From positions 2,604,001 to 2,668,000 of the forward strand of contig NZ_CP054705.1 in NCBI RefSeq assembly GCF_016495725.1: a stretch of DNA of 64,000 nt, read 5' to 3'. Positions within the stretch are counted from its first letter, which is position 1. The number at the start of each line of letters is the position of its first letter. The notes under the pieces are model-generated. The model was given only the letters and a program-made list of their open reading frames with translations. It was not told the origin of the DNA and ran no database searches. Shown here in pieces: positions 1 to 8,287 of this stretch. The DNA comes from Salicibibacter cibarius. Its GTDB lineage: Bacteria > Bacillota > Bacilli > Bacillales > Marinococcaceae. The position numbers and the translations under genes were made by a program.

Positions 1-96
1 ATATATTATATATTATTATAGAGATTATTACACTATTGTAACGATGAATTTTGAATTATACTTTATGCAGAATCTACGTCAAGAAAGGGTGTAAAT

Positions 97-1548
97 ATGC
101 AAGCGGATACAAAAAATGTTGTGGAACGGGTTTCGCAAATAATAGAGAGCCAGAAAGAAAAATTTACAGCAATTAGCGATCAGATTTGGGAATTCGCTGA
201 AGTCAGGTTTGAAGAAAATGAGTCGTCTGAATGTTTGGCATCCTTCATGGAAGAACAGGACTTTCACATCGAACGGGGCGTAGCAGGGATTCCAACCGCC
301 TTTACGGCAACTTCCGGAACATCAGGACCTGTCATCGCGATATTGGGAGAATTTGATGCTCTCCCCGGTCTCAGCCAAAAAGCCGGGAAAACATCAAAAG
401 AGCCGATTCAATCAGAAGCCCCCGGCCATGGATGCGGGCATAATTTGTTGGGGGTAGGAGGAATTGCTGCTGCTGTAGCAGTACGAACCTACATGGAAGA
501 ACAAGGTCTGGAAGGAACGATTCGCTATTACGGCTGTCCGGCTGAGGAAAGTGGTTATGGAAAAACGTATATGGTCAAGGCAGGCCTTTTTGAAGATGTG
601 GATGCGGCCTTCTCTTGGCACCCGCATTATATGAACAGGCTTTTCAATGGTCCGACGCTTGCTGTCGTTCATGCTCATTTTACATTTAAGGGGGTAAGCT
701 CTCATGCAGCAGCTTCACCGGAACTTGGGAGAAGTGCCCTAGATGCGGTGGAATTGATGAATGTTGGCGTGAATTATATGCGTGAACATATGCCGGATGA
801 CGCTCGTGTTCACTATGCCATAACCAACACGGGAGGAATGTCGCCAAATGTTGTCCAACCAGAAGCAGAGGTTGCTTATTTTGTCCGGGCTCCTCAATCT
901 GCACAGGCAAAAGAACTTTTTGAACGAGTGAAGAATATTGCCAAGGGTGCCTCTTTAATGACGGAAACAACAGTGGAACACCGTATCGAGGGCGCGTGCT
1001 CAAACCTTGTCTCTAATCGTGTCCTGGATCAGTTACTCCACCAAAATATGGCCGCTTTGGAAGAAGCTCATTTTACCGAGGAAGAACTCCGGACGAGCAA
1101 AGCCTTTTATGAAACACTTTCCGATAATGAGAAGCAAATGGCGGCATCACTTGTTGGCGAACAACAGGCAGCAGAATTGTCCGAGCGTCCGCTCATTCAT
1201 GAAGTTGCCCCATACAGCGAACCGAAGGCATCAAGCAAAGGAACAGGTTCTACAGACGTCGGAGATGTCAGCTGGGTGACGCCAACCACGCAATTAATGG
1301 CGGCAACCGAGGCCTTCGGAACGCCATTGCATACGTGGCAAGTCGTAGCTCAAGGACAAACGTCTTATGCAAAAAAAGGGATGCTATACGCCGGCAAAAG
1401 TCTGGCAAGCACTATCATCAATGCATTGCAAACACCCGATGTGTTAAGGGAAGCAAAAGAGGAGTTACACCGGCAAGGTGCCGGCGCGGACCAATATGAT
1501 TGTTTGCTGCCGGAAGAACAAGTACTTCCGCATATGCTGCATCAGTAA
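97..1548 (+). CDS. M20 family amidohydrolase, AbgB-like
   Basis: Predicted cytoplasmic two-zinc hydrolase that cleaves an amide bond, as AbgB does in p-aminobenzoyl-glutamate breakdown; the actual substrate is unknown. The 483 residues fit the AbgB group. Visible metal-site motifs are GEFDALPG (84-91), PGHGCGHN (109-116), CPAEESG with the paired acidic residues (147-153) and SWHPH (173-177); the small dimerisation domain should follow these. The start is supported by AAGAAAGGG about nine bases upstream. Two membrane proteins follow on the same strand, which suggests import of the substrate or export of a product by the neighbouring pair. Family assignment is firm, substrate is not. Confidence 0.85.
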   Translation: MQADTKNVVERVSQIIESQKEKFTAISDQIWEFAEVRFEENESSECLASFMEEQDFHIERGVAGIPTAFTATSGTSGPVIAILGEFDALPGLSQKAGKTSKEPIQSEAPGHGCGHNLLGVGGIAAAVAVRTYMEEQGLEGTIRYYGCPAEESGYGKTYMVKAGLFEDVDAAFSWHPHYMNRLFNGPTLAVVHAHFTFKGVSSHAAASPELGRSALDAVELMNVGVNYMREHMPDDARVHYAITNTGGMSPNVVQPEAEVAYFVRAPQSAQAKELFERVKNIAKGASLMTETTVEHRIEGACSNLVSNRVLDQLLHQNMAALEEAHFTEEELRTSKAFYETLSDNEKQMAASLVGEQQAAELSERPLIHEVAPYSEPKASSKGTGSTDVGDVSWVTPTTQLMAATEAFGTPLHTWQVVAQGQTSYAKKGMLYAGKSLASTIINALQTPDVLREAKEELHRQGAGADQYDCLLPEEQVLPHMLHQ

Positions 1549-1561
1549 ATTGCATTTGCGC

Positions 1562-1584
1562 GGGGTCAAGCTTTTGTTGACCCC
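1562..1584 (+). terminator. GGGGTCAA/TTGACCCC hairpin after the M20 gene
   Basis: Perfect 8-bp stem with a 7-base loop, followed by TTACTGATTTTATT, which is only a weak T-tract. It may terminate or attenuate transcription between the amidohydrolase and the downstream membrane genes, or act as a 3' stabilising hairpin. Confidence 0.5.
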
Positions 1585-1620
1585 TTACTGATTTTATTCC
1601 TAAATAAGGGGGGGAGAAAG

Positions 1621-2445
1621 ATGACGAGAAAACAAGAACCATTAGAATTTTGGAAGGATTGGCGTTTGTACTTTCTTATTTTATGTATTGTTCTTGTTGC
1701 AGAATTAGTCGGACCCATCGATTTTTCCGTTGGACCGGGTGTCATCTCACTGTTGCCTTTGCTCATCGCATTCGCAATCGGTTTTGGCCTGTATTTCACA
1801 CCGATTATAAAAGAAAAGCAATCAAAAAACGCCCAAAGCTTTGTTACTTTATCGATCAGTTTACTGGTCGCCAAAATAGGAGGAACGATCGGTCCGGCCA
1901 TCGATACAATTATGGAGGTAGGTCCGGCGTTATTGCTCCAGGAACTTGGAAATTTAGGTACAATTATCTTGGCACTTCCTATCGCTATATTAATTGGAGT
2001 GAAACGGGAAGCCATTGGTATGGCTCCGGGTATAGGCCGTGAAGGTTCTGTGGCTATTATAACGGAAAAGTATGGATTCGATTCACCGGAAACACGTGGC
2101 GTCATGAGTATGTATGTGTTTGGCACAGTATTTGGCGCCGTATTCTTTGGGGTTTTCGCAAGTTTCTTAGCGGCATTTACCCCCTTTCACCCTTTGTCAC
2201 TTGCCATGGCTTCAGGGGTTGGGAGTACGAGTATGATGGCGGCTGCAAGCGGGTCTCTCATACCGGCATTTCCTGCTTATGAAAATGAAATTGTCGCGCT
2301 AGCAGGCGCCAGTAATCTTTTGACGATGATCACCGGCATATTTGTATTAACGTTTATCGCGCTCCCATTAACACTTAAACTTTATCAAATGTTTACGAAA
2401 CGAAAATCTCCAAATGCCAGTTCAAAAATGGATGCGGGGGAATAA
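1621..2445 (+). CDS. DUF3100-type membrane protein
   Basis: A 274-residue polytopic membrane protein with about seven hydrophobic segments and a short charged C-terminal tail. From memory it fits the DUF3100 group, which tends to sit beside M20 amidohydrolases; function is undetermined, but a transport role is the natural guess. Internal gly-rich stretches such as GMAPGIGREGS and GVGSTSMMAAASGS look like re-entrant or substrate-path loops. The start is set by the very strong AAGGGGGGGAG site. Its stop is three bases before the next gene, so the two membrane genes are almost certainly cotranslated partners. Confidence 0.7.
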   Translation: MTRKQEPLEFWKDWRLYFLILCIVLVAELVGPIDFSVGPGVISLLPLLIAFAIGFGLYFTPIIKEKQSKNAQSFVTLSISLLVAKIGGTIGPAIDTIMEVGPALLLQELGNLGTIILALPIAILIGVKREAIGMAPGIGREGSVAIITEKYGFDSPETRGVMSMYVFGTVFGAVFFGVFASFLAAFTPFHPLSLAMASGVGSTSMMAAASGSLIPAFPAYENEIVALAGASNLLTMITGIFVLTFIALPLTLKLYQMFTKRKSPNASSKMDAGE

Positions 2446-2448
2446 GGA

Positions 2449-2901
2449 ATGTTAAAAAATATACAAGAATGGTCCGTCGTTTTAGTCATCGTGGGGGTTA
2501 TTGTTGTCCTTGGCAACTGGTTAGGGTTTGGGGTTATGCCATTTGAAGCTATTCCGGGCATGCTTATTCTTGTGCTTATTTGTTTAGCCGGTTTATTTAT
2601 CGGAAAAATTTTGCCATTCAACCTCCCCAGCATGATCTATATAGCGGTCTTAGGAGTCATCGTCTCCTTGCCAGCCACACCGGGGTCCGAATACGTTGTC
2701 CACGCAACAGATCAAATCGATATGCTCGCGATTACTACACCGGTATTGGCTTTTGCCGGAATTGCCATTGGCCGGCGTTGGGCTGATTTTCGAAAATTGG
2801 GTTGGAGAGTAATCGTTGTCGGATTTTGTGTTTTATCAGGCACTTTTCTCGGATCTGCAATTATTGCTGAAATCGTTTTACAAGTGCAAGGAATCGTGTA
2901 A
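2449..2901 (+). CDS. Small integral membrane protein, partner of the DUF3100 protein
   Basis: 150 residues, four or five hydrophobic segments (roughly 10-27, 34-52, 58-76, 88-106 and 120-142), no signal peptide and no recognisable catalytic motif. It begins with ATG three bases after the preceding stop, with AAGGA just upstream. The tight coupling and complementary sizes (274 plus 150 residues) suggest a two-subunit transporter, as in other split carriers, but this is inference; I do not recognise the family with certainty. Confidence 0.65.
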   Translation: MLKNIQEWSVVLVIVGVIVVLGNWLGFGVMPFEAIPGMLILVLICLAGLFIGKILPFNLPSMIYIAVLGVIVSLPATPGSEYVVHATDQIDMLAITTPVLAFAGIAIGRRWADFRKLGWRVIVVGFCVLSGTFLGSAIIAEIVLQVQGIV

Positions 2902-3018
2902 GATCCGTCGAAATATCATTAATGCGACTATTATGAGTGGCCGCATGTCTGTATTTTAAACGCGACAAAACGCATTGGGCAACAGGCGGGTCGCTCTTGG
3001 TGGTGCCAACCAATAAAA

Positions 3019-3057
3019 ATGACCCTATTGATAGGCTCACTCGATCAATAGGGTCAT
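3019..3057. terminator. Bidirectional hairpin terminator
   Basis: A 14-bp perfect stem, ATGACCCTATTGAT pairing with ATCAATAGGGTCAT, around an 11-base loop. An A-rich flank lies on the left and CTTATCAACTTCTTTCT on the right, so it could end the rightward membrane operon and the leftward small ORF or hmgL transcript. Confidence 0.75.
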
Positions 3058-3102
3058 CTTATCAACTTCTTTCTGATAAGTAACGTAACTCACTTAACAT
3101 CG

Positions 3103-3276
3103 TCATTCTTTTAATTTCTTAATGGTTTCTTTCGGCATATTTGTTATTTTCGATATATACGCAGGAAACATTCCATTCTCCCGGTAATGTTCTGGCGATT
3201 TTTTATCCCATTTAAGCCCATACCCTATCAACGGTCGTTGGATCATGAAGAACAATGAGTTAAATAAGTACTCCAA
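3103..3276 (-). CDS. Small ORF of 57 codons, unrecognised; gene or gene remnant
   Basis: A minus-strand reading frame with very gene-like composition. Using TTG at 3276, preceded by AGGGGAG at a nine-base spacing, it encodes 57 residues: a hydrophobic start (MEYLFNSLFFMI), then a basic and acidic part with WDKKSPEHYRENG and a C-terminus rich in Lys and Glu ending TIKKLKE. An in-frame ATG occurs at codon 11. An in-frame stop lies just upstream of the TTG. It sits in the 450-bp gap between the DUF3100 operon and the HMG-CoA lyase gene. It may be a small real gene or the tail of a decayed one; I cannot assign a family. Confidence 0.4.
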   Translation of the reverse strand: MEYLFNSLFFMIQRPLIGYGLKWDKKSPEHYRENGMFPAYISKITNMPKETIKKLKE

Positions 3277-3353
3277 AAATATCCACTCCCCTATCTATCC
3301 ATCGCTCAAAAAGCCAAACGCGGACATATCACGCCTGGCTAAATATCGGTTTA

Positions 3354-4268
3354 TCAATTACACTCCCCTTTACCTCCATTAACTGAAGCTGCACCTGCTT
3401 TCATGACCAACCCTTCTAAAGTTTTTTCTATCCATTTTTCCAACTGTTGAGATGTCTGGATCATTTTCTCTAAATTGACGCCTGTTTCCACTCCCATTTC
3501 ATCGAACATATGGATCATATCCTCTGAGCATACGTTCCCTACAGCCTTAGGTGCAAACGGGCATCCTCCGAGACCTCCTATAGAAGCGTCGAACCGTCTT
3601 ACACCGGCTTCGTACCCTGCCAAAACGTTAGCGAGGCCAAGACCGCGTGTGTTATGAAAATGAAGTCCTAAAGGAATGTCCTTGCCGAATGATCTGCGGA
3701 AGCTTCCTATCATATCCTGGACCTGGTATGGATTTGCCATGCCTGTCGTATCGGCGAGCACAATTTCATCCGCGCCGGATTCCAGAAAAGATTCTACTGC
3801 TTGAAATACAGTGTTCGGGTCAACTTTTCCTTCATAAGGACAGCCAAATGATGTGGCTAGAATAGCTGTCACCGGGTAATTGCTTCCCACAGCATCACTA
3901 GTAACCTCGCTCAGCTCATTCACCCCATCCTGTACAGACTTTTTCGCGTTTTTTATGTTAAACGTATCACTAGTTGCAGCAGCTATGTGTACGCGATCAA
4001 TTTGTGTTTGTATAGCTCTCTTAAAACCCCCGCGATTCAACACCAACCCTGCTATTTCTATTTTCTGTTGGTTACCAATTCCAGCAAGCACCTGCTCGGC
4101 ATCAGCCATCTGAGGCACAACTTTTGGATGCACAAATGATACCGCTTCAATTTTTGTTACGCCAGAGTTGATTAGTTGTTCAATCAGTTTGACTTTATGT
4201 TCTGTAGATACATGTTTGTCTTCATTTTGCAGGCCGTCACGCGGACCAACTTCACAAAGAGTTATCAT
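3354..4268 (-). CDS. mvaB: Hydroxymethylglutaryl-CoA lyase
   Basis: TIM-barrel lyase of the DRE-TIM/HMGL family that splits 3-hydroxy-3-methylglutaryl-CoA into acetoacetate and acetyl-CoA. Seen: EVGPRDGLQNE at 6-16 (substrate and metal residues), HFHNT at 203-207 supplying metal-binding histidines, and GLGGCPF at 232-238 with the catalytic Cys236. Length (304) is normal. The start has GGAGGAG six bases upstream and overlaps the 3' end of the GntR regulator gene by 17 bases, so the two are cotranscribed. No methylcrotonyl-CoA carboxylase genes are nearby, so the usual leucine route is not indicated. The adjacent CoA-transferase and symporter instead suggest use of an external hydroxymethylglutarate-like acid. 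Confidence 0.88.
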   Translation of the reverse strand: MITLCEVGPRDGLQNEDKHVSTEHKVKLIEQLINSGVTKIEAVSFVHPKVVPQMADAEQVLAGIGNQQKIEIAGLVLNRGGFKRAIQTQIDRVHIAAATSDTFNIKNAKKSVQDGVNELSEVTSDAVGSNYPVTAILATSFGCPYEGKVDPNTVFQAVESFLESGADEIVLADTTGMANPYQVQDMIGSFRRSFGKDIPLGLHFHNTRGLGLANVLAGYEAGVRRFDASIGGLGGCPFAPKAVGNVCSEDMIHMFDEMGVETGVNLEKMIQTSQQLEKWIEKTLEGLVMKAGAASVNGGKGECN

Positions 4269-4911
4269 GATGATCTCCTCCTATATAATGCATTAATACA
4301 TTATCTCTTCCCTGAAATATATGTTCGTGCATTGCTACTTTGGCACGGTCCATATCCTTTTCTTTAATTGCCTCCAAGATCGTTTGATGCATTTGCAGCG
4401 ATTGCTTTGTTTTGTCATTCGTTGTCCAGTAAAAGGAACGGAAAACTAACGGAAGAACGACCACTTTAGCAACGAGATCGCGAACGTGTTCGTTCCGACT
4501 GGCATTAACAATAGTGTCGTGAAAGCGTTTGTTTGCTTCTATTATCGCTTTATTTTGGGTTAAACGTTCCTCATTATCCTGTGCCAACACTTTTTCAAAA
4601 TCGGCATTTGCCCTCTGCATTGTTTTTATATCTTCCTCGTCCCGATTTATAGCAGCTTGCCCAGCTGCATAGCTTTCGAGCAATGCGCGTATATCATAGA
4701 TTTGACGAAGGTCTTCTTTAGAAAAAATTCGGACAATAAACCCACGACTTAAAGGTGTGATAAGACCATCGAATTCTAACCTTTTCAAAGCTTCACGGAT
4801 AGGGGTTCGGCTGACATTCCAGTCTTTAGTCAAAGATTCTTCGGTAAGTCGATAACCGGAAGAGTACTCTCCGGTTATAATTGCATTTTTAATACTTTCG
4901 TAGACACCCAC
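4252..4911 (-). CDS. GntR family (FCD-type) transcriptional regulator
   Basis: Winged-helix DNA-binding domain at the N-terminus (recognition helix region VSRTPIREALKRLE) followed by an all-helical FCD ligand-binding domain. I start it at GTG 4911 (219 residues) because TGAGGTG lies six bases before it, and because the longer frame back to TTG 4959 would run through a perfect TTGTATACAA palindrome (4931-4940) that is better read as its own operator. Divergent from the CoA-transferase/symporter operon and overlapping the HMG-CoA lyase gene. It probably represses both directions until a CoA-pathway acid or ester binds. Confidence 0.82.
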   Translation of the reverse strand: MGVYESIKNAIITGEYSSGYRLTEESLTKDWNVSRTPIREALKRLEFDGLITPLSRGFIVRIFSKEDLRQIYDIRALLESYAAGQAAINRDEEDIKTMQRANADFEKVLAQDNEERLTQNKAIIEANKRFHDTIVNASRNEHVRDLVAKVVVLPLVFRSFYWTTNDKTKQSLQMHQTILEAIKEKDMDRAKVAMHEHIFQGRDNVLMHYIGGDHHDNSL

Positions 4912-4930
4912 ACTTAGCACCTCATTCACA

Positions 4931-5126
4931 TTGTATACAAAAACGTTTACTCCTTGCAATATTCCTGTAATATCAACATTTTATCTGTTAGGCGAATGTC
5001 GCCATACCCGCTTTGTTGTATACAGTAATGGTGTCTATTCTCGATTTATACCATGATAATATAATTTTATCAAGGTTTGTCAAATTCTATTGCTTATATG
5101 TATACATAGTGTTAGATTGTATACAT
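4931..5126. promoter_or_regulatory. Divergent promoter region with four TTGTATACAA-like GntR operators
   Basis: Four copies of one 10-bp palindrome occur between the regulator and the CoA-transferase gene: TTGTATACAA at 4931-4940, TTGTATACAG at 5016-5025, ATGTATACAT at 5098-5107 and TTGTATACAT at 5117-5126. The last two have centres 19 bp apart, about two helical turns, 42 bp before the CoA-transferase start. GntR/FCD proteins typically bind short palindromes of this kind. The first copy precedes the regulator start, which suggests autoregulation. Confidence 0.72.
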
Positions 5127-5167
5127 CTAATTTCCGGAATATTTTTTAGAGAGAAGGTGCTAGCTAA

Positions 5168-6382
5168 ATGACAGCCAAAGTAGACAAAGAGAATTTACCG
5201 TTAGACGGGGTAAGAGTGCTTGAACTCGGGACACTTATCGCCGGGCCATTTGCAGGCAGGTTGTTGGCTGATTTTGGGGCGGAAGTCATTAAGATAGAAC
5301 CGCCGGATAAGGAAGATCCAATGAGAAACTGGGGGAAAACGAAGGAGGGACAAGGCCTTTGGTGGCCCATTCAATCCCGTAACAAGAAATCGGTTACCCT
5401 TAATCTTCGCGAAGAAGATGGCCAGGAACTGTTCAAGGAACTCGTAAAAGAATCTGACGTTATCATTGAAAATTTCCGTCCGGGAACGATGGAAAAGTGG
5501 GGACTTTCCTATGAAGAACTTTCCGACATCAACCCTCGCGTTATTATGATGCGCACCTCCGGGTTTGGGCAAACGGGCCCCTATAAGGAGCGGGCAGGCT
5601 TTGGCAGCGTTGGCGAAGCAATGGGTGGCATTCGTCATGTGACCGGCTATCCGGACCGGCCACCTTCGAGAATAGGCGTCTCTATCGGCGATTCACTAGC
5701 TGCTTTATTTGCCACGATCGGTTGCCTTACTGCCATTCATGAAAGAGAAAAATCAGGCTACGGCCAAGTGGTAGACACTGCAATCTACGAATCTGTGTTT
5801 TCGGTTATGGAAAGTGTCATTCCCGATTACCTTCTTGCCGGGTACATCCGGGAAAAGATGGGGAATATTCTTCCCGGGGTTGCTCCTTCCAACATTTATT
5901 TTACAAAGGACGAAACGTACATAGTTATCGGAGCAAATGCCGATGGCGTATTTAAACGCCTTTGTGAAGCGATGGGAGAGCCTCAACTTGCCGAACATCC
6001 GGAGTATAACACCCATGAGGCACGAGGCCGCAATCAAAAGAAATTGGATGTGATTATTGAGGATTGGACCAAAACCCTTTCAGCCGAAGAAGCGCTGGAA
6101 AAGTTAGAAAATCACGGTGTCCCATCAGGCCTTATCTATACAGCAAAAGATATGGTGGAAGACCCTCATTATCAGGATCGTGAAATGATTGTAAATGTAG
6201 ACCATCCGGAACTTGGGGATTTCCCGATGCCTGGCGTCGTTCCAAAGTTAAGCCGAACGCCGGGAACGATTACACAGCCTGGAGCAAGCAAAATGGGCGC
6301 TCATAATGAAGACATTTATCAAGGGCTTCTTGAATTTGATCAGGAAAAATTAACTGAGTTAAAGAAAAACAACATTATTTGA
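5168..6382 (+). CDS. Class III CoA-transferase (CaiB/BaiF family)
   Basis: 404 residues, full length for the formyl-CoA transferase fold, a ring-like interlocked dimer that passes CoA between two carboxylic acids. The conserved catalytic aspartate is Asp175 in the motif SIGDSLAAL, and the N-terminal GTLIAGPFAGRLLADFGAEV segment is typical of the family. The start has GAGAAGG upstream. It heads an operon with a DUF3311 protein and a sodium symporter, divergent from the HMG-CoA lyase and regulator. The likely role is to load CoA on the imported acid, plausibly 3-hydroxy-3-methylglutarate, for the lyase; the substrate is inferred from context only. Confidence 0.85.
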   Translation: MTAKVDKENLPLDGVRVLELGTLIAGPFAGRLLADFGAEVIKIEPPDKEDPMRNWGKTKEGQGLWWPIQSRNKKSVTLNLREEDGQELFKELVKESDVIIENFRPGTMEKWGLSYEELSDINPRVIMMRTSGFGQTGPYKERAGFGSVGEAMGGIRHVTGYPDRPPSRIGVSIGDSLAALFATIGCLTAIHEREKSGYGQVVDTAIYESVFSVMESVIPDYLLAGYIREKMGNILPGVAPSNIYFTKDETYIVIGANADGVFKRLCEAMGEPQLAEHPEYNTHEARGRNQKKLDVIIEDWTKTLSAEEALEKLENHGVPSGLIYTAKDMVEDPHYQDREMIVNVDHPELGDFPMPGVVPKLSRTPGTITQPGASKMGAHNEDIYQGLLEFDQEKLTELKKNNII

Positions 6383-6395
6383 GGGGGTATTCGTG

Positions 6396-6638
6396 ATGAA
6401 AGAGCCTGTCAAGAAGCCTTGGATTTGGATCATCATGGGGTTGCTCGTCCTTTTTAATGCGCCGTGGTATTTTCCGGAAGGGACCATTGAACCTTTGATT
6501 TTTGGTCTGCCTTATTGGGTGGTAGTTTCTACTGTATTATCGCTGTTGCTTTGTGCTTATCTATATTGGCTGTGCAGAAACCAATGGCATATTATCGAAG
6601 ATGAAGAAGAAGCGGAAAACGAGCGGGAAGGAGATTAA
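6396..6638 (+). CDS. DUF3311 family small membrane protein
   Basis: 80 residues from ATG 6396 (GAGGGGG lies seven bases upstream; a GTG one codon earlier is an alternative). Two transmembrane segments (about 10-27 and 36-58) separated by a short loop containing FNAPWYFPEG, then an acidic tail of Glu and Asp. Small DUF3311 proteins are regularly encoded immediately before sodium:solute symporters, and here the symporter starts three bases after the stop. It is probably an accessory subunit of that carrier. Confidence 0.75.
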   Translation: MKEPVKKPWIWIIMGLLVLFNAPWYFPEGTIEPLIFGLPYWVVVSTVLSLLLCAYLYWLCRNQWHIIEDEEEAENEREGD

Positions 6639-6640
6639 GG

Positions 6641-8146
6641 ATGGAAGAATTACGTTTTGCCGGACTCGATGCTGTCATTATTTTATCGGCTTATGCCGTT
6701 TTAATGATCGTCATCGGCTGGTTAGCCGGACGAGGAAAAAAGGTGGGAAAGAGTGTAAGCAGCTACTACCTGGCTGGCAGGGATCTCGGAATCATCACAC
6801 TTTTCTTCACGCTTTTTGCTACTCAATACAGCGGGAACACAGTCGTTGGATACGCGCCACAGGCCTATCGTGAAGGCTTTTCCTGGCTCCAATCCGTTCC
6901 TTTTTTTACACTGATTATTGGAATTTATCTATTATTTGCCCCGCGTTTGTATGCTATCGCTAAAAAGAAGAAATTTGTTACGCCTACGGATTGGATTAGT
7001 TATCGATTTAACTCCAAACGCGTGACAATCCTCGCTATTTTGCTCATGCTTTGGGGGCTTGCCAACTACCTGTTGGAACAACTTGTGGCTATTGGGCACG
7101 CAGTTTCCGGATTAACCGGAGGGACGATTCCTTACGAAATAGCAGTCATTGGATTTATTATAGTTATGCTGACCTATGAATGGTTAGGTGGGATGAAAGC
7201 TGTTGCGATCACGGATGCCGTGCAAGGAAGCTTATTGTTTGTAGGGGTCATTCTTCTGCTCGCGGGAGCCTTCGCGCTTACCGGCGGAGGGCTGACAGAC
7301 TTAACCGAGAATATCGCTGCCGTTGATCCCGAAAGAATCGGGGTGCCTGACCTGACTACCAATATCAACTGGATAAGCATGATACTTCTTACAGGTTTTG
7401 GAGCCGCGGTTTATCCTCATGCGGTGCAAAGAATTTATTCATCACGGAGCGAACGTACTTTGAAACGATCATTGGCACGCATGGCATGGATGCCGCCGTT
7501 CACTGCCGGCTTCGTTTTAATCATAGGAATTATTGGGATTCAATTATATCCAGGCCTAAGTGTTCCAGAGTCGGAACAACTCGTTGGTATACTGGCGAAC
7601 GATGTGGCAAACTTAAACACATTTTTCTACTGGGCAATGATTATCCTATTTGGAGCGATTGTAGGTGCCATTGTCTCAACGGCTGACTCTGTATTGCTTA
7701 GCTTTTCATCGATGATATCAAATGATGTTTACGGAAAATATATTAATAAGTCAGCGCCTGACGAACGAAAAGTCAAGGTCGGGAAGTTCGTAGGTGTTAT
7801 TCTTGTTGCTCTATTGCTATGGGTAGCATGGAATCCGCCGGGAACGTTATTTCAAATATTTGTATTGAAATTTGAAATACTTGTCCAAGTAGCCCCCGCC
7901 TTCATTTTGGGGCTCTATTGGAAACGTTTGTCCTCCACTGCTGTCTTCTGGGGAATGTTAGTCGGTGCAACCATTGCAGGCGTGATGACGCTTATCGGGC
8001 ATGAAACAGCTTTCGGCATTCACGGAGGCGTTTACGGATTAGCAGTTAATTTTATGATATGTGTTGCTGGGTCCCTAATGGTTCCTACGAGCCAGGATTA
8101 CAAAAGAAAAGTAGAAAAAATGACCACAATTGATGCACAGCAATGA
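6641..8146 (+). CDS. Sodium:solute symporter family protein
   Basis: 501-residue integral membrane carrier of the SSS family (LeuT-like fold, about 13 membrane helices). The N-terminal part shows the family pattern SSYYLAGRDLG followed by FATQYSGNTVVGY, and a later STADSVLLSFSSM stretch corresponds to the sodium-site helix. Start supported by GAAGGAG seven bases upstream. Last gene of the CoA-transferase operon, followed by a strong hairpin. It probably imports the hydroxy-dicarboxylic acid processed by the neighbouring CoA-transferase and HMG-CoA lyase; the specific substrate is inference. Confidence 0.85.
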   Translation: MEELRFAGLDAVIILSAYAVLMIVIGWLAGRGKKVGKSVSSYYLAGRDLGIITLFFTLFATQYSGNTVVGYAPQAYREGFSWLQSVPFFTLIIGIYLLFAPRLYAIAKKKKFVTPTDWISYRFNSKRVTILAILLMLWGLANYLLEQLVAIGHAVSGLTGGTIPYEIAVIGFIIVMLTYEWLGGMKAVAITDAVQGSLLFVGVILLLAGAFALTGGGLTDLTENIAAVDPERIGVPDLTTNINWISMILLTGFGAAVYPHAVQRIYSSRSERTLKRSLARMAWMPPFTAGFVLIIGIIGIQLYPGLSVPESEQLVGILANDVANLNTFFYWAMIILFGAIVGAIVSTADSVLLSFSSMISNDVYGKYINKSAPDERKVKVGKFVGVILVALLLWVAWNPPGTLFQIFVLKFEILVQVAPAFILGLYWKRLSSTAVFWGMLVGATIAGVMTLIGHETAFGIHGGVYGLAVNFMICVAGSLMVPTSQDYKRKVEKMTTIDAQQ

Positions 8147-8151
8147 TACCC

Positions 8152-8188
8152 CCGCCCCTGACAACACCAAGAGTGCTGCCAGGGGCGG
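8152..8188. terminator. GC-rich hairpin between convergent operons
   Basis: Long imperfect stem, CCGCCCCTG with CAGGGGCGG extended by CAC/GTG, just after the symporter stop and before the convergent fumarase beta gene end. It lacks a long T-tract, so it may work as a barrier or with a downstream signal. Confidence 0.55.
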
Positions 8189-8287
8189 CGCGTGCATAGT
8201 TCAACCTTTTTGTTGTCGCTTTATTTTTTTAACGTATCCAAACCTTCCCCGGGCATCATCTCTAGGCAGTATTCACAGTTGTTTTCT

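Noticed and set aside
4912-4959. N-terminal extension of the GntR regulator to TTG 4959
   Set aside because: It would be translated across a perfect operator palindrome and adds residues not typical of the family; GTG 4911 has a proper binding site.
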